Assembly (NCBI GenBank): GCA_002787635.1
Contig: PCXK01000028.1
Location: forward strand, 148,118 to 212,117
DNA length: 64,000 nt
Direction of reading: 5' to 3'
Source of the DNA: Alphaproteobacteria bacterium CG11_big_fil_rev_8_21_14_0_20_39_49
GTDB lineage: Bacteria; Pseudomonadota; Alphaproteobacteria; Rickettsiales; UBA6187
The first letter of the stretch is position 1; each line of letters starts with the position of its first letter. The position numbers were made by a program, and so were the translations under genes. The notes under the pieces were generated by a model. That model saw only the letters and a program-made list of their open reading frames with translations, was not told where the DNA came from and searched no databases. This document shows, one piece after another, positions 36,162-46,140 of the stretch.

Positions 36162-37958
36162 TTATTGCAAAAACGCCTCGTCCTTCATTTCCATGACAGG
36201 TTTAGCACCGTTTACTATGGAAGCTAAAAGCCCGTATGTTTGAGGAAGAACTTTTTTCATGAAAAACTTACCGGTAGATATCTTCGCTTCATAAAAATCC
36301 TTATCAACGCCGTCTTCTTTTAATTTTCGCAAGGATACTTCGATAAGTTGAACCCAAATATAGGCAAAAACCACTAACGCCATAAGCCTTAGATATTCAC
36401 TTGAACCTGCCGCCGCCTCATCAGGGTTGCCCATGCCGTTTGCGGCTATCCACAATGAAGCCTGCTGACCGTTTTTCAGTGCCATATATAAATCTTTAGT
36501 ATATTCGGACATTTCAGGGTTATCACGATGCTTATTCACAAAATCATCGGCAGGGTGGAAGAAGGAACGTAAATACTTGCCCATTTTTTTAGGAAGCTTC
36601 CTTCCGACCAGATCTAAAGCCTGAATGCCGTTTGCACCCTCATAAATCTGGGCAATACGTGCATCACGCACATACTGCTCCATGCCGTATTCTTTGATAT
36701 ATCCATGTCCGCCAAAAATCTGCATACCCATATTAGTCGATTCAAACCCTGCATCGGTATAATATGATTTCAATATCGGAGTAATAAACTGCACAAAATC
36801 ATCAGCCTGTTCTTTTTCCTTATTATCATCATGCTTTTTGCTGATATCTATTTGTAAAGCCGTATAACAAGCCAATGCCCTTGCACCTTCATTAAAACTA
36901 CGCATAGTAAGCAGCATACGCCTGATATCAGGGTGTACCAAAAGAGGGTCGGCTTCTTTTTCAGGATATTTAGGTGCTTTTAGCGACCTTCCCTGCAATC
37001 TTTCCGATGCATATTGAGCGGCATTTTGATAGGACACCTCCGACAAGCCAAGCCCCTGAATACCCACATATAGCCTCGCCTCATTCATCATAGTGAACAT
37101 CGCCCTCAAGCCTTTATGTGCCTCTCCTACAAGATAACCGACAGATCCGTCATAATTCATAACACAGGTAGGTGAAGCGTGTATTCCCATTTTATGCTCA
37201 ATAGAACCGCAAGTAACATTATTTGCACCACCCAATGAACCGTCATCATTTACCCAAATCTTTGGAACTACAAATAAACTTATGCCTTTGACTCCATCGG
37301 GTGCATCGGGTAATTTTGCCAGAACAAGGTGAATTATGTTTTCCGTAATATCCTGCTCACCTGCTGAAATAAAAATCTTAGAACCGCTTATCTTATATGT
37401 TCCGTCTTCATCGGGAATTGCCTTTGTTCTGATCAGCCCCAAATCCGTTCCGCATTGCGGTTCTGTAAGGCACATTACCCCCGACCATGTTCCGTCTACC
37501 ATTTTAGGCAGGAATTTTTGTTTTATCTCGTCGGAGGCATGCATATATATTGCGTTATACGCACCATGCGTCAAACCCGGAGTAATTCCGAATGAAAGAT
37601 TTGACGAGCATATCATTTCACTTACCGACATATTCAGAACTTCAGGAAGCCCCTGCCCGCCAAAATCAGGCGAACATGTAAAGCTTGTCCAGCCTGATTG
37701 AACATAAGTTTGATACGCCTCTTTAAAACCTGATGGAACAGTAACCTTACCGTTATCGAATTTCACCCCCTCTGCATCGCCGGACTGATTGAGAGGAAAC
37801 AACACCTCTTCACATAATTTAGCCCCCTGATCAAGCAATGCGGTAATAAGGTTATCGTCAACATCTTCAAAACCCTGAATGCCGTTATATTTAGAAACAT
37901 TAAGCCAGTCCTTTAATACAAACTCAAAATCTCTCACCGGTGCTTTATACTGAGGCAT
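36162..37958 (-). CDS. Acyl-CoA dehydrogenase (FadE-like, long C-terminal form)
   Basis: A 598-residue FAD enzyme for the first step of beta-oxidation. Family stretches are MCLTEPQCGTDLGLIRTKA, KISGSKIFISAGEQDI and FGGHGYIKEYGMEQYVRDAR followed by IYEGANGIQALDLVGRKL. The extra roughly 130-residue C-terminal domain is typical of the larger bacterial acyl-CoA dehydrogenases found with FadN-type proteins. It is the last beta-oxidation gene of a minus-strand operon, 11 bp after the EEP-family gene. Confidence 0.94.
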   Translation of the reverse strand: MPQYKAPVRDFEFVLKDWLNVSKYNGIQGFEDVDDNLITALLDQGAKLCEEVLFPLNQSGDAEGVKFDNGKVTVPSGFKEAYQTYVQSGWTSFTCSPDFGGQGLPEVLNMSVSEMICSSNLSFGITPGLTHGAYNAIYMHASDEIKQKFLPKMVDGTWSGVMCLTEPQCGTDLGLIRTKAIPDEDGTYKISGSKIFISAGEQDITENIIHLVLAKLPDAPDGVKGISLFVVPKIWVNDDGSLGGANNVTCGSIEHKMGIHASPTCVMNYDGSVGYLVGEAHKGLRAMFTMMNEARLYVGIQGLGLSEVSYQNAAQYASERLQGRSLKAPKYPEKEADPLLVHPDIRRMLLTMRSFNEGARALACYTALQIDISKKHDDNKEKEQADDFVQFITPILKSYYTDAGFESTNMGMQIFGGHGYIKEYGMEQYVRDARIAQIYEGANGIQALDLVGRKLPKKMGKYLRSFFHPADDFVNKHRDNPEMSEYTKDLYMALKNGQQASLWIAANGMGNPDEAAAGSSEYLRLMALVVFAYIWVQLIEVSLRKLKEDGVDKDFYEAKISTGKFFMKKVLPQTYGLLASIVNGAKPVMEMKDEAFLQ

Positions 37959-37969
37959 AAATTTACTCC

Positions 37970-38971
37970 TTAACCGTTATTTTCTTTTGGAACCACAAAT
38001 TTTAAAGTGGTAATTACAGGATAGTGGTCAGAACCCATAGCCGGCCCTCTTTCCCGTTTTTGAACTACAATATTATCTGACACTAAAATATTATCAATCG
38101 TTATCCCCATCAAATTCGGCAGGAACGAAGGCCAAGACGGCTTGTATGCTCCTATGCCCAAACCTATATCGCCCTCTTTCATATTAGATGATTCTGCCAT
38201 TTTCCGAAAATTGGGCGAGAACCTCGTACTATTAAAATCACCCACAATCAGCCTATGATCTATTTGCTCTTTAACCACATGCTCGCCTATTGATTCAAGA
38301 ACGTCCTGATTGGTCTGTGCATAGCTTGGAAGTATCGGCGGAGGAGGATGCGTTCCGTATAATACGAAAGGCACTTCATAACCCGTAGTTTCTCCACGCA
38401 GCACTATTACGGGTGACTCGTCCTTTAGATATTTTATCTCTATCTCGTCAACATATAAACGGCTAAATACCGCCATATTGCGACCTCCTCTCATATCTTT
38501 ACTGATATGATACGGATACGCCCATTTTATCCTTCTGATAGCTTCTTGCCATCTTTCATTGACTTCAAGCAATACGACAATATCGACATCTTCGGTTTTA
38601 GAAACTATCCATCGTGTCATTTCATCGACATTGACGTTATTGCGGTTAACGTTATATTGCAAAACCTTAACTTCGTCGTAATATTCGGTAAAGTCCTCGT
38701 TGAAATCAAAATACGGCACGACCTTATAAGCCTGACTTGCACATATAACCAGCGTTATCAATGCCCATATTTTTCTTTTTGAAAATAATAGTAAAAGCGT
38801 CAATAGTGCCGCTATCAATACGTATTGAACCACAAAATGGGAGAAAAGGTCAAAGAACCAGTACAAGCTTGCCATATATGAAAGCGATACCGACACCAAA
38901 AGTATAACCGCAAGAAAAACCCACAGTCTTGAAATAAAGCTTTTTTTATTCTTATCCCTACGCCGTCTCAT
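37970..38971 (-). CDS. Membrane-anchored endonuclease/exonuclease/phosphatase family protein
   Basis: A 333-residue protein with a basic start (MRRRRDKNKK) and three hydrophobic helices (about residues 12-85), followed by an EEP-fold domain. Motifs include LQYNVNRNN, VVLLEVNERW, LYGTHPPPP, IVGDFNSTRFSP and GSDHYPVITT with the catalytic Asp-His. Members cleave phosphodiester or phosphoester bonds in nucleic acids, lipids or sugars; the substrate cannot be read. It lies inside the beta-oxidation operon, with gaps of 26 and 11 bp, so a phospholipid-related substrate is conceivable but only inferred. Confidence 0.88.
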   Translation of the reverse strand: MRRRRDKNKKSFISRLWVFLAVILLVSVSLSYMASLYWFFDLFSHFVVQYVLIAALLTLLLLFSKRKIWALITLVICASQAYKVVPYFDFNEDFTEYYDEVKVLQYNVNRNNVNVDEMTRWIVSKTEDVDIVVLLEVNERWQEAIRRIKWAYPYHISKDMRGGRNMAVFSRLYVDEIEIKYLKDESPVIVLRGETTGYEVPFVLYGTHPPPPILPSYAQTNQDVLESIGEHVVKEQIDHRLIVGDFNSTRFSPNFRKMAESSNMKEGDIGLGIGAYKPSWPSFLPNLMGITIDNILVSDNIVVQKRERGPAMGSDHYPVITTLKFVVPKENNG

Positions 38972-38997
38972 TTGCTACCTGCATGTTATATAACTTT

Positions 38998-41400
38998 TTA
39001 ATTCCTAAGGGGCTTACCCGTCTCAAGCATATGTTCGATTCTGTCCAACGTTCCTTCATTTTTAACTAGTTCCATAAAAACATCAAGTTCCAGATTCAGT
39101 AAATCCTGCTCTGTAAGTTCTTTTGTTATATCAGTATTACCACCGCTTAACACGGTTGCAAGTGCTTTTGATACGACTTCATCATATTTAGTAGCTTTAC
39201 CGTTTTTTACGTATCCGTCAATAGCCATATTAAGTGCAGCTCTTGCAGTTTTACCAGGTAGGCTTATCGAACGCATTTGTGGCGGATTATATCCGTCAAC
39301 CAACTCAAGACACTTATCTTTTGCGTCACTTAACAGTCTCTTACGGTTCATGGTAATTGAATCTTTATCAAGCAGGATAAGCATATCTTTTGCTTCTTCG
39401 GCTGACTTGGCTACCTTTGCAAGACCGATATTTTCAAACGCCCTAATTATGGCAGGCATAGTATTAATAGTCTTTATAGGACTCAACGCACTGAACATAC
39501 GCCCAAGCTTGGCTGTAACGGTTTGTTCATCAAGCCTTTTGTCTATATTGCGTATTAGCATTTCCTTACAACCTCCCCAGCCGGGAACAATACCCACACC
39601 AACCTCAACAAGCCCTGTGTAAGTTTCAACATGTGCCTGTACGGCATCAGAATGCATCAATATTTCACAACCACCGCCCAGTGCCATACCGCTTACGGCA
39701 GTAACTACGGGGAATGGAGCGAATTTCAGTGCCATATAGGCATCTTGTCCACGCTTGATAATTTCCCTGATATCCTTCCATGCGGCAACATTTGCAGCAA
39801 ATAATAAAACTCCGATATTCGCACCGACACAGAAATTGTCAGAATCATTTGCTATAACCAGACCTTTATACTGCTTTTGCACGATTTCAATTGATTTTTC
39901 TATCATTTCAAGAATCATAGGGTCAACGCTATTCATCTTGGACGTATATTCAAGGCAGGCAATGCCGTCACCTATATCCCATAAGCTTGCCGAAGGGTTT
40001 TTCAATATCGGTTTGTTTCCGACCTTCTTATCAGCCAGCATCCACGCATCGGGTGAAACTTTTATTTCCGTATAATCACCGCTGCCGGTTATATAGAAAC
40101 GCTTGCCGCCCTCAAGCTTATACATCGGATTATCACCTGCTTTTTCAAGCAGTTGTGGAATACTCATTCCTTCTGACTTTAACTTTTCAGCCAGCCATTT
40201 TGTTCCCGAAACTTTATCACAACCCAATTTATCAATCAGTTCAAAAGGACCGTATTTCCAGTTATATCCTAGCTTCATAGCTTCATCTACGGCAACAATA
40301 TCATCTGATATTTCAGGCACTAAAGATGCTGCATAGCTCAATGTTTTAAGCAATACCGCTTTTCCGTATTTACCGTCTATATCATCATGTTCTATTAATT
40401 TTCTCAAACCACCCTTAGCCGCTTCCACACTTTGCAGCTTCGGTCTTGTTGCGGGTGAATACTCCCCCGTTTTCAGGTCGATTACTTCCTTAATTTTTTC
40501 GCCTGTTTCAGTATTTAAACGATAAAACCCTCCGTTACCCTTCCTGCCCGTATAACCTTCACTTATCATACGCTTAACAAGTTCAGGTTCTTTATATATC
40601 TTTATAAACTCATCAGTTTCAGGCAGGGTTTTTGAAAATTCCTTCGCTATCAAAGGCATCAAATCAATACCTATCAAATCCAACAGACCGAATATCCCCG
40701 TTTTAGGGATTCCGACAGGTCGCCCCATTACCAGATCAGCCTCTTCAACCGTAATACCGATATCCATAGCGTCCAGAACACCGACAGTCATCCAATAGCA
40801 CCCGATACGGTTAGCAATAAATCCGGGGGTGTCTTTGCAATCGACAACTCCCTTACCCAGCTTCACGTCGCAAAACTCCCTAACGACTTTTGCTATATCG
40901 GCAGATGTATGCTCTCCCACCACTAACTCAAGCAATCTCATATATCTTGGAGGGTTAAAAAAATGCGTAACCATAAAATGCTTGTTAAATTCTATAGGCA
41001 TTTCTTCTATCAACAAATGCAGCGGTATAGTAGATGTATTGGACGAAACCACAGCCTCAGTTTTTTTAAACTCACTTATTATTTTATACAGATCCCTTTT
41101 GATTTCCAAATCTTCCAGAACCACCTCAATAATCCAATCCACATCGGATAATAAGCTTAAATCGTCTTCAAGATTACCGGGTATAATAAGCTTGGCTTTG
41201 CGTTTATGAGTCAATGGTGCAGGATCGGTTTTCAACAATCTTTCAATAGCACCTTTAGCCAGCTGACTTCTGTCTTTTGCGTCTTTTGGAACGATATCCA
41301 GTAAGACTACTTCCGTACCTGAATTTGCCACATGTGCCGCAATTGATGCACCCATAACACCGGAACCTATAACCGCAACTTTATTTATTCTAAAACTCAT
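38998..41400 (-). CDS. 3-hydroxyacyl-CoA dehydrogenase / enoyl-CoA hydratase, FadN-like
   Basis: An 800-residue bifunctional beta-oxidation enzyme. The N-terminal part is the hydroxyacyl-CoA dehydrogenase, with NAD site GSGVMGASIAAHVANSG and NRIGCYWM/GIFGLLDLIG regions. The C-terminal part is a crotonase-like hydratase (SGMALGGGCEILMHSD, VEVGVGIVPGWGGCKEM). This order is the reverse of E. coli FadB/FadJ and matches Bacillus FadN. It follows the thiolase gene by 22 bp. Hydration and oxidation of 2-enoyl-CoA are expected. Confidence 0.94.
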   Translation of the reverse strand: MSFRINKVAVIGSGVMGASIAAHVANSGTEVVLLDIVPKDAKDRSQLAKGAIERLLKTDPAPLTHKRKAKLIIPGNLEDDLSLLSDVDWIIEVVLEDLEIKRDLYKIISEFKKTEAVVSSNTSTIPLHLLIEEMPIEFNKHFMVTHFFNPPRYMRLLELVVGEHTSADIAKVVREFCDVKLGKGVVDCKDTPGFIANRIGCYWMTVGVLDAMDIGITVEEADLVMGRPVGIPKTGIFGLLDLIGIDLMPLIAKEFSKTLPETDEFIKIYKEPELVKRMISEGYTGRKGNGGFYRLNTETGEKIKEVIDLKTGEYSPATRPKLQSVEAAKGGLRKLIEHDDIDGKYGKAVLLKTLSYAASLVPEISDDIVAVDEAMKLGYNWKYGPFELIDKLGCDKVSGTKWLAEKLKSEGMSIPQLLEKAGDNPMYKLEGGKRFYITGSGDYTEIKVSPDAWMLADKKVGNKPILKNPSASLWDIGDGIACLEYTSKMNSVDPMILEMIEKSIEIVQKQYKGLVIANDSDNFCVGANIGVLLFAANVAAWKDIREIIKRGQDAYMALKFAPFPVVTAVSGMALGGGCEILMHSDAVQAHVETYTGLVEVGVGIVPGWGGCKEMLIRNIDKRLDEQTVTAKLGRMFSALSPIKTINTMPAIIRAFENIGLAKVAKSAEEAKDMLILLDKDSITMNRKRLLSDAKDKCLELVDGYNPPQMRSISLPGKTARAALNMAIDGYVKNGKATKYDEVVSKALATVLSGGNTDITKELTEQDLLNLELDVFMELVKNEGTLDRIEHMLETGKPLRN

Positions 41401-41422
41401 ACCTTAACTTCCCGTATTTTTT

Positions 41423-42562
41423 CTATATTGCCTCTAAGATTGTAGCTATTCCCTGACCGCCTCCGATACACATCGTTGCCAGAGCGTACTTCCCCTTCTT
41501 TCTTTTTAGCAATCCGGCGGCTTTGCCAACAATACGACCTCCCGATGCACCGAGCGGATGCCCCAAGGCAATCGCTCCCCCGTCAAGATTTAGCTTTTCC
41601 GTATCAATATTAAGCTCCTTAATAACAGCAATAGCCTGTGCCGCAAATGCTTCATTTAACTCAATTACATCAATATCTTTTAACTCAAGACCGGCTCTTT
41701 GCAATGCTTTTTTAGTAGCATTAACAGGACCTATACCCATAATTTCAGGAGCGCAGCCCGAAACGGCAAAGCTTTTTATACGGGCAATAGGTTTCAAACC
41801 GTTTTTACCCGCATATTCCTCGCTGCATATGAGCAATGCTACCGCACCGTCAGTAAGAGGCGATGAAGTTCCGGCTGTTACAGTGCCTTTTGAATCAAAC
41901 GCAGGTCTTAATTCCTCCAGTTTTTCAACCGTAGTTTCAGGACGGATACAACCGTCTTTAGATACCGTTTTACCACCATAGACAATATTAATTATCTCGT
42001 TGTTAAATTTTCCGCTCTCGGCAGCTTTATAGGCTTTTTTATGACTCTCTACGGCGAATTGCTCCTGTGCCTTTCTTTTTATATTATATTTGTTAGCCAG
42101 ATTTTCTGCCGTAACTCCCATACTTTCATATGCTTCGGGATATCGTTCGTATAGATCGGGGTGTGGAAGCGGATTAAAACCGGTCATAGGCACTCTTGTC
42201 ATCGACTCCATACCTGCCGCTATAAACACCTCTCCCATGCCTGCCGCAATGTTTGCAGCGGCAATATGAACCGTCTGCATTGATGAACCGCAAAAACGGT
42301 TAACCGTTTGCCCTGCAACGGATATCGGCAGTCCTGCAATGAACGAAACAAGCCTTGAAACATTTAACCCCTGCTCTCCTTCAGGGAACGCACAGCCCAT
42401 TATTAGGTCTTCAATATCGGTCGCCTTAACTCCCGTTCTTTCAACTAACGCCTTTATAACCTGAGCGGCAATCTCATCGGGTCTTATGTCTGCCATTTCA
42501 CCTTTATGTGCCGGAGTAAACGGAGATCGTACATATCCGGCAATTACTGCATTCTTCATCAA
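41423..42562 (-). CDS. fadA: Acetyl-CoA C-acyltransferase (thiolase, FadA-like)
   Basis: A 379-residue thiolase performing the final cleavage of beta-oxidation. The nucleophilic cysteine is in NRFCGSSMQTVH, the histidine in GGAIALGHPLGASGGRI and the second cysteine in ATMCIGGGQG. First gene of the operon thiolase - FadN-like - EEP - FadE-like. Biosynthetic acetoacetyl-CoA thiolase is possible, but the context argues for degradation. Confidence 0.94.
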   Translation of the reverse strand: MMKNAVIAGYVRSPFTPAHKGEMADIRPDEIAAQVIKALVERTGVKATDIEDLIMGCAFPEGEQGLNVSRLVSFIAGLPISVAGQTVNRFCGSSMQTVHIAAANIAAGMGEVFIAAGMESMTRVPMTGFNPLPHPDLYERYPEAYESMGVTAENLANKYNIKRKAQEQFAVESHKKAYKAAESGKFNNEIINIVYGGKTVSKDGCIRPETTVEKLEELRPAFDSKGTVTAGTSSPLTDGAVALLICSEEYAGKNGLKPIARIKSFAVSGCAPEIMGIGPVNATKKALQRAGLELKDIDVIELNEAFAAQAIAVIKELNIDTEKLNLDGGAIALGHPLGASGGRIVGKAAGLLKRKKGKYALATMCIGGGQGIATILEAI

Positions 42563-42899
42563 TTCCTCTACTACATGTTGTCAAATAATCCGATTATAGT
42601 AATTGCAAGTTAATAAAAACTCTAGTGTTTTTTTATATTATACTTATTCCAAATAATTTCCGTGCGTTTGAGAGTAATTTACACGCTATTATTTATCACC
42701 TTCGCTGTGTCACCCACCCCGTCGAATGACAGGATAAAAATAATTCTTTGCAAGCTATAGTAAATTAACTTTTCAACAATGTTGTCATCCCCCGAATTTT
42801 TGTAGAAAATTATAGGGGGATCTCAGTCTAATTTTTAGAGATCCCCGAACAAGTCGGGGATTGACAATTCTAACTCTTGAAAAGTTAATTTACTATATA
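42563..42899. repeat. 337 bp gap with a complete shell-B element
   Basis: 42756-42897 has perfect 21-bp terminal repeats starting TATAGTAAATTAACTTTTCA, around the core GTCATCCCCCGAATTTTTG ... AAGTCGGGGATTGACA. The ends are compatible with a duplicated TA target. It ends 2 bp before the fadD stop codon. 42563-42755 should carry the thiolase promoter; I see no clear motif there beyond a second TATAGTAA-like stretch near 42594. Confidence 0.85.
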
Positions 42900-44585
42900 T
42901 CAGCTCTCACCCGCCTTATCTTTTTTAGAAAGCTCCCTTTTCAATATTTTTCCTATCAACGATTTAGGCATTTCTTCTACAAACTCAATATATGCAGGCT
43001 GTTTATATTTTGCTATTTTGCCTTTTAGGAATTCTTTTATTTGAGCCTCGGTTACCATCTCGCCTTGTTTCAGCTTGATATAGGCTTTTACTAACTGACC
43101 TTTTTCATCATCGGACACACCGAGTACACTAGCCTCATCAACACAAGGGTGCTTATATAATTCTTCTTCAATCTCCCTTGGATAAACGTTGAAACCGCTT
43201 GTAATTATCATTTCCTTCAACCTATCGACAATATAGATATAACCGTCTTTATCCATATAGCCCATATCTCCCGTATGCAGCCGCCCTGAGCGTATAGTGG
43301 CTTTTGTCTCCGCCTCATTACCGAGATAACCCTTCATAACCTGAGGGCCTTTGATGCATATTTCACCTATCTCACCTATTGGCATCGGCTTCCTTTCCCC
43401 TTCAATATCCCTTATTTCAACAACGGTATTGGGCAAAGGTATGCCTATAGACCCCTTCTTGTTCTCACCGAATAACGGATTAGCGACAGCAACAGGTGAG
43501 CTTTCGGTAAGCCCGTAACCTTCTATCAGTTTACAACCGGCAATTTCCTCAAACCTCTCTTTAACTTCCAAAGGCAACGGTGCACCGCCCGATATGCAGA
43601 ATTTCAGCGATGAAAGATTATAATCCGGTGTTTTCTTATGGTTGTTAAGAGCCGTAAATAAAGTCGGGACTCCGGGCATTAATGTTATTTTCTTTTTAGG
43701 TATATCTTTTAATAGATTACCTATTTCAAGGCGTGAATGTACTACTATTTTACACGCTTTTAATATGCTAAGATTCATAACTACGGTCATGGCAAAAACA
43801 TGGAAGAACGGCAGAACGCCGAACATCACCTCTTCACCCTCCTTTAGCCCCTCAAACCAAGCACCTGTCTGGATAGTGTTGCTGTATAGATTTGCATGTG
43901 TCAGCATAGCACCCTTTGGCAAACCTGTAGTGCCTCCCGTATATTGCAAAACGGCAATATCCTCTTGAGGGTTAATTTCTACATGCTTGAAGTTGCCGTC
44001 ATTTTCATAGAACGAATCGGCATAAATATTAGCCTCCCCATAACTAACCGAGGCTACGGATTTCTTTTTAAATAAACCGAACATCACTCCTTTTAATAGC
44101 GGCAACTGCTTTTGAAAATCACCTACAATTACCTTTTCAAGCATTGTAGATTGTAAAAGGCTTACAGTTTTATCAAAAACCAAGCTTAAGTTTAAAGTTA
44201 CCATTATTTTTGTTTTAGAATCCTGCACCTGATGCATTAATTCATTAACGGTATAAAGAGGGTTATAGTTAACTACAATCCCGCCTGCCTTTAAAACTCC
44301 ATAATACGCAACTATAAACAAAGGGCAGTTAGGCATGAATAAACCTACCCTATCGCCTTTTTTAAGACCGTTATCCTGAAGACCTTTAGCAAACTTATCA
44401 GATAACTTTAAAATATCATTGTAACTATATATTTTTCCATAATAATCCACACAAATGCAATCGCCGTGCTTTTTAGCAGACTCGTCCAGAATAAGATGAA
44501 GGGGCTTTAAAACTATAGGACTATCCCACTTGATATTTTCAGGATAACTTTTTTCCCACAGATACTCTTTTTTACGTATAACCAT
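42900..44585 (-). CDS. fadD: Long-chain fatty-acid-CoA ligase (FadD-like)
   Basis: A 561-residue adenylate-forming enzyme activating fatty acids for beta-oxidation. The P-loop-like motif is LQYTGGTTGLPKGAMLTHAN; others are GYGLTESSPVA, LHTGDMGYMDKDGYIYIVDR and the C-terminal catalytic lysine region PKSLIGKILKRELSKK. Same strand as and upstream of the thiolase operon but separated by a MITE, so it is probably transcribed separately. The other AMP-binding families (acetyl-CoA synthetase, CoA ligases for aromatics) fit less well. Confidence 0.94.
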   Translation of the reverse strand: MVIRKKEYLWEKSYPENIKWDSPIVLKPLHLILDESAKKHGDCICVDYYGKIYSYNDILKLSDKFAKGLQDNGLKKGDRVGLFMPNCPLFIVAYYGVLKAGGIVVNYNPLYTVNELMHQVQDSKTKIMVTLNLSLVFDKTVSLLQSTMLEKVIVGDFQKQLPLLKGVMFGLFKKKSVASVSYGEANIYADSFYENDGNFKHVEINPQEDIAVLQYTGGTTGLPKGAMLTHANLYSNTIQTGAWFEGLKEGEEVMFGVLPFFHVFAMTVVMNLSILKACKIVVHSRLEIGNLLKDIPKKKITLMPGVPTLFTALNNHKKTPDYNLSSLKFCISGGAPLPLEVKERFEEIAGCKLIEGYGLTESSPVAVANPLFGENKKGSIGIPLPNTVVEIRDIEGERKPMPIGEIGEICIKGPQVMKGYLGNEAETKATIRSGRLHTGDMGYMDKDGYIYIVDRLKEMIITSGFNVYPREIEEELYKHPCVDEASVLGVSDDEKGQLVKAYIKLKQGEMVTEAQIKEFLKGKIAKYKQPAYIEFVEEMPKSLIGKILKRELSKKDKAGES

Positions 44586-44788
44586 AATCAGATTACAAAC
44601 CTTTCATTAATAAATCCATTTCAGGATAAACTATATTTTTTTTATTAGAAATATTTTTCTTATAAGTTGCAATACATATCAATCATGACAATTTTTAGCC
44701 TTCGTAACAAAATCATTTGTAAAATTACTTATTGATGTTATCTTAAATTCCCGTTTTCCAATTTTTTATTATATAAGAAGGTATTTAT

Positions 44789-45067
44789 ATGAAACAGGAT
44801 AACCCCAAAGAACCCAACCAAAAACATAGTTGGCTACAAAAATTACTAGAAAACAACAGTAACAAACAAGACCCTCTGGAAACAAGTCTTTCCGATTCGA
44901 GCAGAACAGAAAAAGCGGCAGGCTTAGACGAATCAATTAGAACAGGTCTTAATGCATCTGACAGAGCAAAACTATCTGAAGAAAATAAAAGTAAAACCCA
45001 TGCTCAGGCTATAGATGACCAAAGAAGTAAAATTACCGCCGAAGAGGCAATGTGGTTTGGAAGTTAA
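44789..45067 (+). CDS. Small hydrophilic protein of unknown function
   Basis: A 92-residue charged, serine- and lysine-rich protein with no signal or membrane segment and no recognised family. The start is supported by AAGGT seven bases before ATG. The C-terminus (ITAEEAMWFGS) is the only region with hydrophobic character. It stands alone, divergent from fadD and convergent with the glycosyltransferase, with a shared hairpin after the stop. Confidence 0.6.
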   Translation: MKQDNPKEPNQKHSWLQKLLENNSNKQDPLETSLSDSSRTEKAAGLDESIRTGLNASDRAKLSEENKSKTHAQAIDDQRSKITAEEAMWFGS

Positions 45068-45078
45068 AATATAACTTA

Positions 45079-45112
45079 ACATAAGTAGGGTTAGACAATA
45101 TCCTACTTATGT
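45079..45112. terminator. Bidirectional hairpin between convergent genes
   Basis: An 11-bp perfect stem (ACATAAGTAGG / CCTACTTATGT) whose right arm includes the glycosyltransferase stop codon (45103-45105). The loop is 12 bp. T-runs are short on both sides, so termination is plausible rather than certain. Confidence 0.65.
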
Positions 45113-46140
45113 CCCTTTTCAATTTTTATCAATGCTTCTAAAATTTTTCTTCCGATAACCTCCGATTCATATTTTTGAGCCGTATTATAAGCGTTTTCTG
45201 CCAGTTTTCTAGCCAAAGCTCTGTCGTTCAGCAATTTTTCTACAGCAGAAGCTATCATTCTGCTATCGCCTTTTTCAACAATAATTGCATCTTTTTTCTG
45301 CGTAGCTATTTCCGCCGGACCTTCTGAATCGGTAGTTATGACCACCTTTCCCCTCGCAAAAGCTTCCAGCAGAATTATCCCGAAAGGTTCGTGTATCGAA
45401 GGCAGCACAAAAATATCTATATTATTAAAAAATTTCGACTTATTTTCAACCCACCCCGAAAACTGCACCCTATCATCTAAACGCAGATCCCGAACTAGCT
45501 TTTTTAGTACCGGCTCTTCCTCACCTGCCCCGCCTATAACAGCCCTAAAATCAACGGCTCTGTCTTTTAACTCTGATAAAGACCTTACAAAATAATCAAA
45601 TCCTTTTTTTTGTACAAAACGCCCCATAGTACCTATGACGACAGGAACTCTGAATTCACTTATAGCAACCTCGGAACTAGGCATTTTTATCATGTTGGGT
45701 ATTTTGTATATAGTGTCTTCTTTTTGTCCCATACTGATGAGGGTTGATTTCAGATCTTCGGTTGTCGCAAACATAGCACTAAATCCGATTTGCCTTTTTA
45801 AGCTATAATTATGCGTAACGCCGACTATCGGTAGTTTAAGCTTTTGTGCGGGAGACCTCAACAGGTTTGCCGCTCTGTTACCGTGTACAATAATTACATC
45901 AGGTCTTATTTGCTTCAGGATTTTCTTCAGATAACTTTTAGCCAAAAAGTCAAATATACCTTTATTTTTAACATTAACTATGTTCACCTGAAGACCCACC
46001 AGAGCAGGTCTCACCTGTGCATTAGGGTGTATAATAGCCGTTACCTTACAGCCCTGATTCTTCAAACAGGTGCAATAATCTATAAAAGCTTGTTCTATAC
46101 CTCCCAAACCACGACTAAACATGGCATTTACTACATGCAT
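45103..46140 (-). CDS. Glycosyltransferase family 4 protein
   Basis: A 345-residue GT-B fold enzyme. An N-terminal acceptor domain (MHVVNAMFSRGLGGIEQAF) is followed by the C-terminal nucleotide-sugar domain with MGRFVQKKGFDYFVRSLSEL, VQFSGWVENK and the EX7E-type motif in EPFGIILLEAFARG. It transfers a sugar from a nucleotide donor, retaining configuration. Likely product: lipopolysaccharide core or another envelope glycan; no sugar genes adjoin it to settle this. Confidence 0.92.
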   Translation of the reverse strand: MHVVNAMFSRGLGGIEQAFIDYCTCLKNQGCKVTAIIHPNAQVRPALVGLQVNIVNVKNKGIFDFLAKSYLKKILKQIRPDVIIVHGNRAANLLRSPAQKLKLPIVGVTHNYSLKRQIGFSAMFATTEDLKSTLISMGQKEDTIYKIPNMIKMPSSEVAISEFRVPVVIGTMGRFVQKKGFDYFVRSLSELKDRAVDFRAVIGGAGEEEPVLKKLVRDLRLDDRVQFSGWVENKSKFFNNIDIFVLPSIHEPFGIILLEAFARGKVVITTDSEGPAEIATQKKDAIIVEKGDSRMIASAVEKLLNDRALARKLAENAYNTAQKYESEVIGRKILEALIKIEKGHK

